DNA from: JAKACA01 sp050008715
GTDB taxonomy: Bacteria; Actinomycetota; Acidimicrobiia; Acidimicrobiales; Bog-793
DNA: 13,028 nucleotides
Reading direction: 5' to 3'
Assembly: GCA_050008715.1 (NCBI GenBank)
Contig: JBEKMC010000096.1
Span: 1 to 13,028 of the forward strand
The notes below the pieces were generated by a model. The model was not told the DNA's origin. It ran no database searches and worked only from the letters and a program-made list of their open reading frames with translations. The position numbers and the translations under genes are program-made. Positions 12,698 to 13,028 of the stretch are shown here, piece by piece (positions within the stretch are counted from its first letter, which is position 1; the number at the start of each line of letters is the position of its first letter).

Positions 12698-13028
12698 ATG
12701 CCTCCGACGAGCCACCGAAAGCTTCTCACATGGGTGGACGAGATCGCTGCTCTCACCCGACCGGACAACGTGGAATGGTGCGACGGATCTGCCGAGGAGT
12801 ACGACCGCCTGTGCCAGCTGCTCGTCGACCACGGCACGTTCACGCGGTTGTCGGAGGCCAAGCGCCCCAACAGCTACTGGGCGCACTCGGATGTCCGCGA
12901 CGTCGCCCGCGTGGAAGGACGCACCTACGTCGCTTCCGCCAAGCAGGAGGACGCCGGCCCGACGAACAACTGGATCGACCCGCACGACTTGCGCGACACG
13001 CTGGCGGGACTCTTCGACGGCTGCATGC
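12698..13028 (+). CDS. pckG: Phosphoenolpyruvate carboxykinase, GTP-dependent (5' part, cut by window edge)
   Basis: The enzyme interconverts oxaloacetate plus GTP with phosphoenolpyruvate, CO2 and GDP, the entry to gluconeogenesis. The first 110 codons are present. NVEWCDGSAEEYDRLCQLL, GTFTRL, SYWAHSDVRDVARVEGRTY and AGPTNNWIDP follow the N-terminal pattern of the GTP-type family, resembling mycobacterial PckG as I remember it. The catalytic and nucleotide-binding motifs lie beyond the edge. ATG 12698 fits the family start. The nearest AAAGGA is 12 bases upstream, rather far, and a short ORF ends just before the ATG. It diverges from thiL over 150 bp. Confidence 0.94.
   Translation, partial: MPPTSHRKLLTWVDEIAALTRPDNVEWCDGSAEEYDRLCQLLVDHGTFTRLSEAKRPNSYWAHSDVRDVARVEGRTYVASAKQEDAGPTNNWIDPHDLRDTLAGLFDGCM

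Noticed and set aside
12548..12985. Upstream extension of the thiL frame through the pckG region
   Set aside because: It runs antisense to pckG and the promoter region and has no ThiL similarity. ThiL homology starts just after GTG 12547.
1..13028. PstI-like CTGCAG at the left end and SphI-like GCATGC at the right end, hinting at a cloned fragment
   Set aside because: Both hexamers also occur inside the window (CTGCAG near 8333 and 12647, GCATGC near 5672), so the ends may be coincidence and nothing biological follows.
1..13028. Search for CRISPR arrays, tRNA or rRNA genes, toxin-antitoxin pairs, defence genes and intact transposases
   Set aside because: No regularly spaced repeats with unique spacers, no tRNA-like cloverleaf, and no ORF of those families. 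Every sizeable frame is accounted for by a housekeeping gene or its shadow.

Overview
The window is a stretch of GC-rich bacterial chromosome densely packed with conserved housekeeping genes. The gene order fakA-recG-rsmD-coaD-sepIVA-like-yceD-rpmF-plsX-acpP-rnc-mutM-smc resembles the arrangement I remember from Mycobacterium and other Actinomycetota. GTG and TTG starts, TANNNT-type -10 elements, zinc-ribbon bL28 and bL32, a DivIVA-like SepIVA homologue and a GTP-type PEP carboxykinase also fit Actinomycetota. A deep-branching member such as Acidimicrobiia is possible, but that is inference only. Nothing points to a plasmid, phage or genomic island.

Layout. Twelve minus-strand genes run from 11100 down to 1: fakA (DAK2-type fatty-acid kinase), recG, rsmD, coaD, a SepIVA/DivIVA-like coiled-coil gene, yceD (DUF177), rpmF, plsX, acpP, rnc, mutM and smc, the last cut by the left edge. 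Most junctions overlap by a few bases or are under 90 bp, so this is probably one long operon or a chain of coupled ones. rpmB (11208-11426, plus) diverges from fakA across a 107-bp promoter region. thiL (12547-11471, minus) converges on rpmB across a GC-rich hairpin. The plus-strand gene for GTP-dependent PEP carboxykinase starts at 12698 and runs off the right edge.

How the genes fit together. FakA makes acyl-phosphate from exogenous fatty acids, PlsX makes it from acyl-ACP, AcpP carries the acyl chains, and CoaD makes the CoA precursor whose phosphopantetheine arm activates AcpP. These are steps around one metabolic node. RpmB, RpmF, RsmD, YceD and RNase III belong to ribosome production. 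RecG, MutM and SMC maintain and organise the chromosome, and the SepIVA-like protein probably acts in septation.

Beyond the conserved genes, the unusual material is small-scale. In-frame 18-bp tandem repeats have expanded hexapeptides in RsmD (tail) and ThiL (surface loop), with a two-copy version in an acidic RecG insert. A degenerate 23-bp triple repeat fills part of the mutM-smc gap. A short leader ORF ends one base before the pckG start. thiL looks leaderless, and an inverted repeat overlaps the rpmB ribosome binding site. I found no convincing new multi-gene system, RNA gene, CRISPR array or intact mobile element. No gene-free stretch exceeds about 150 bp.
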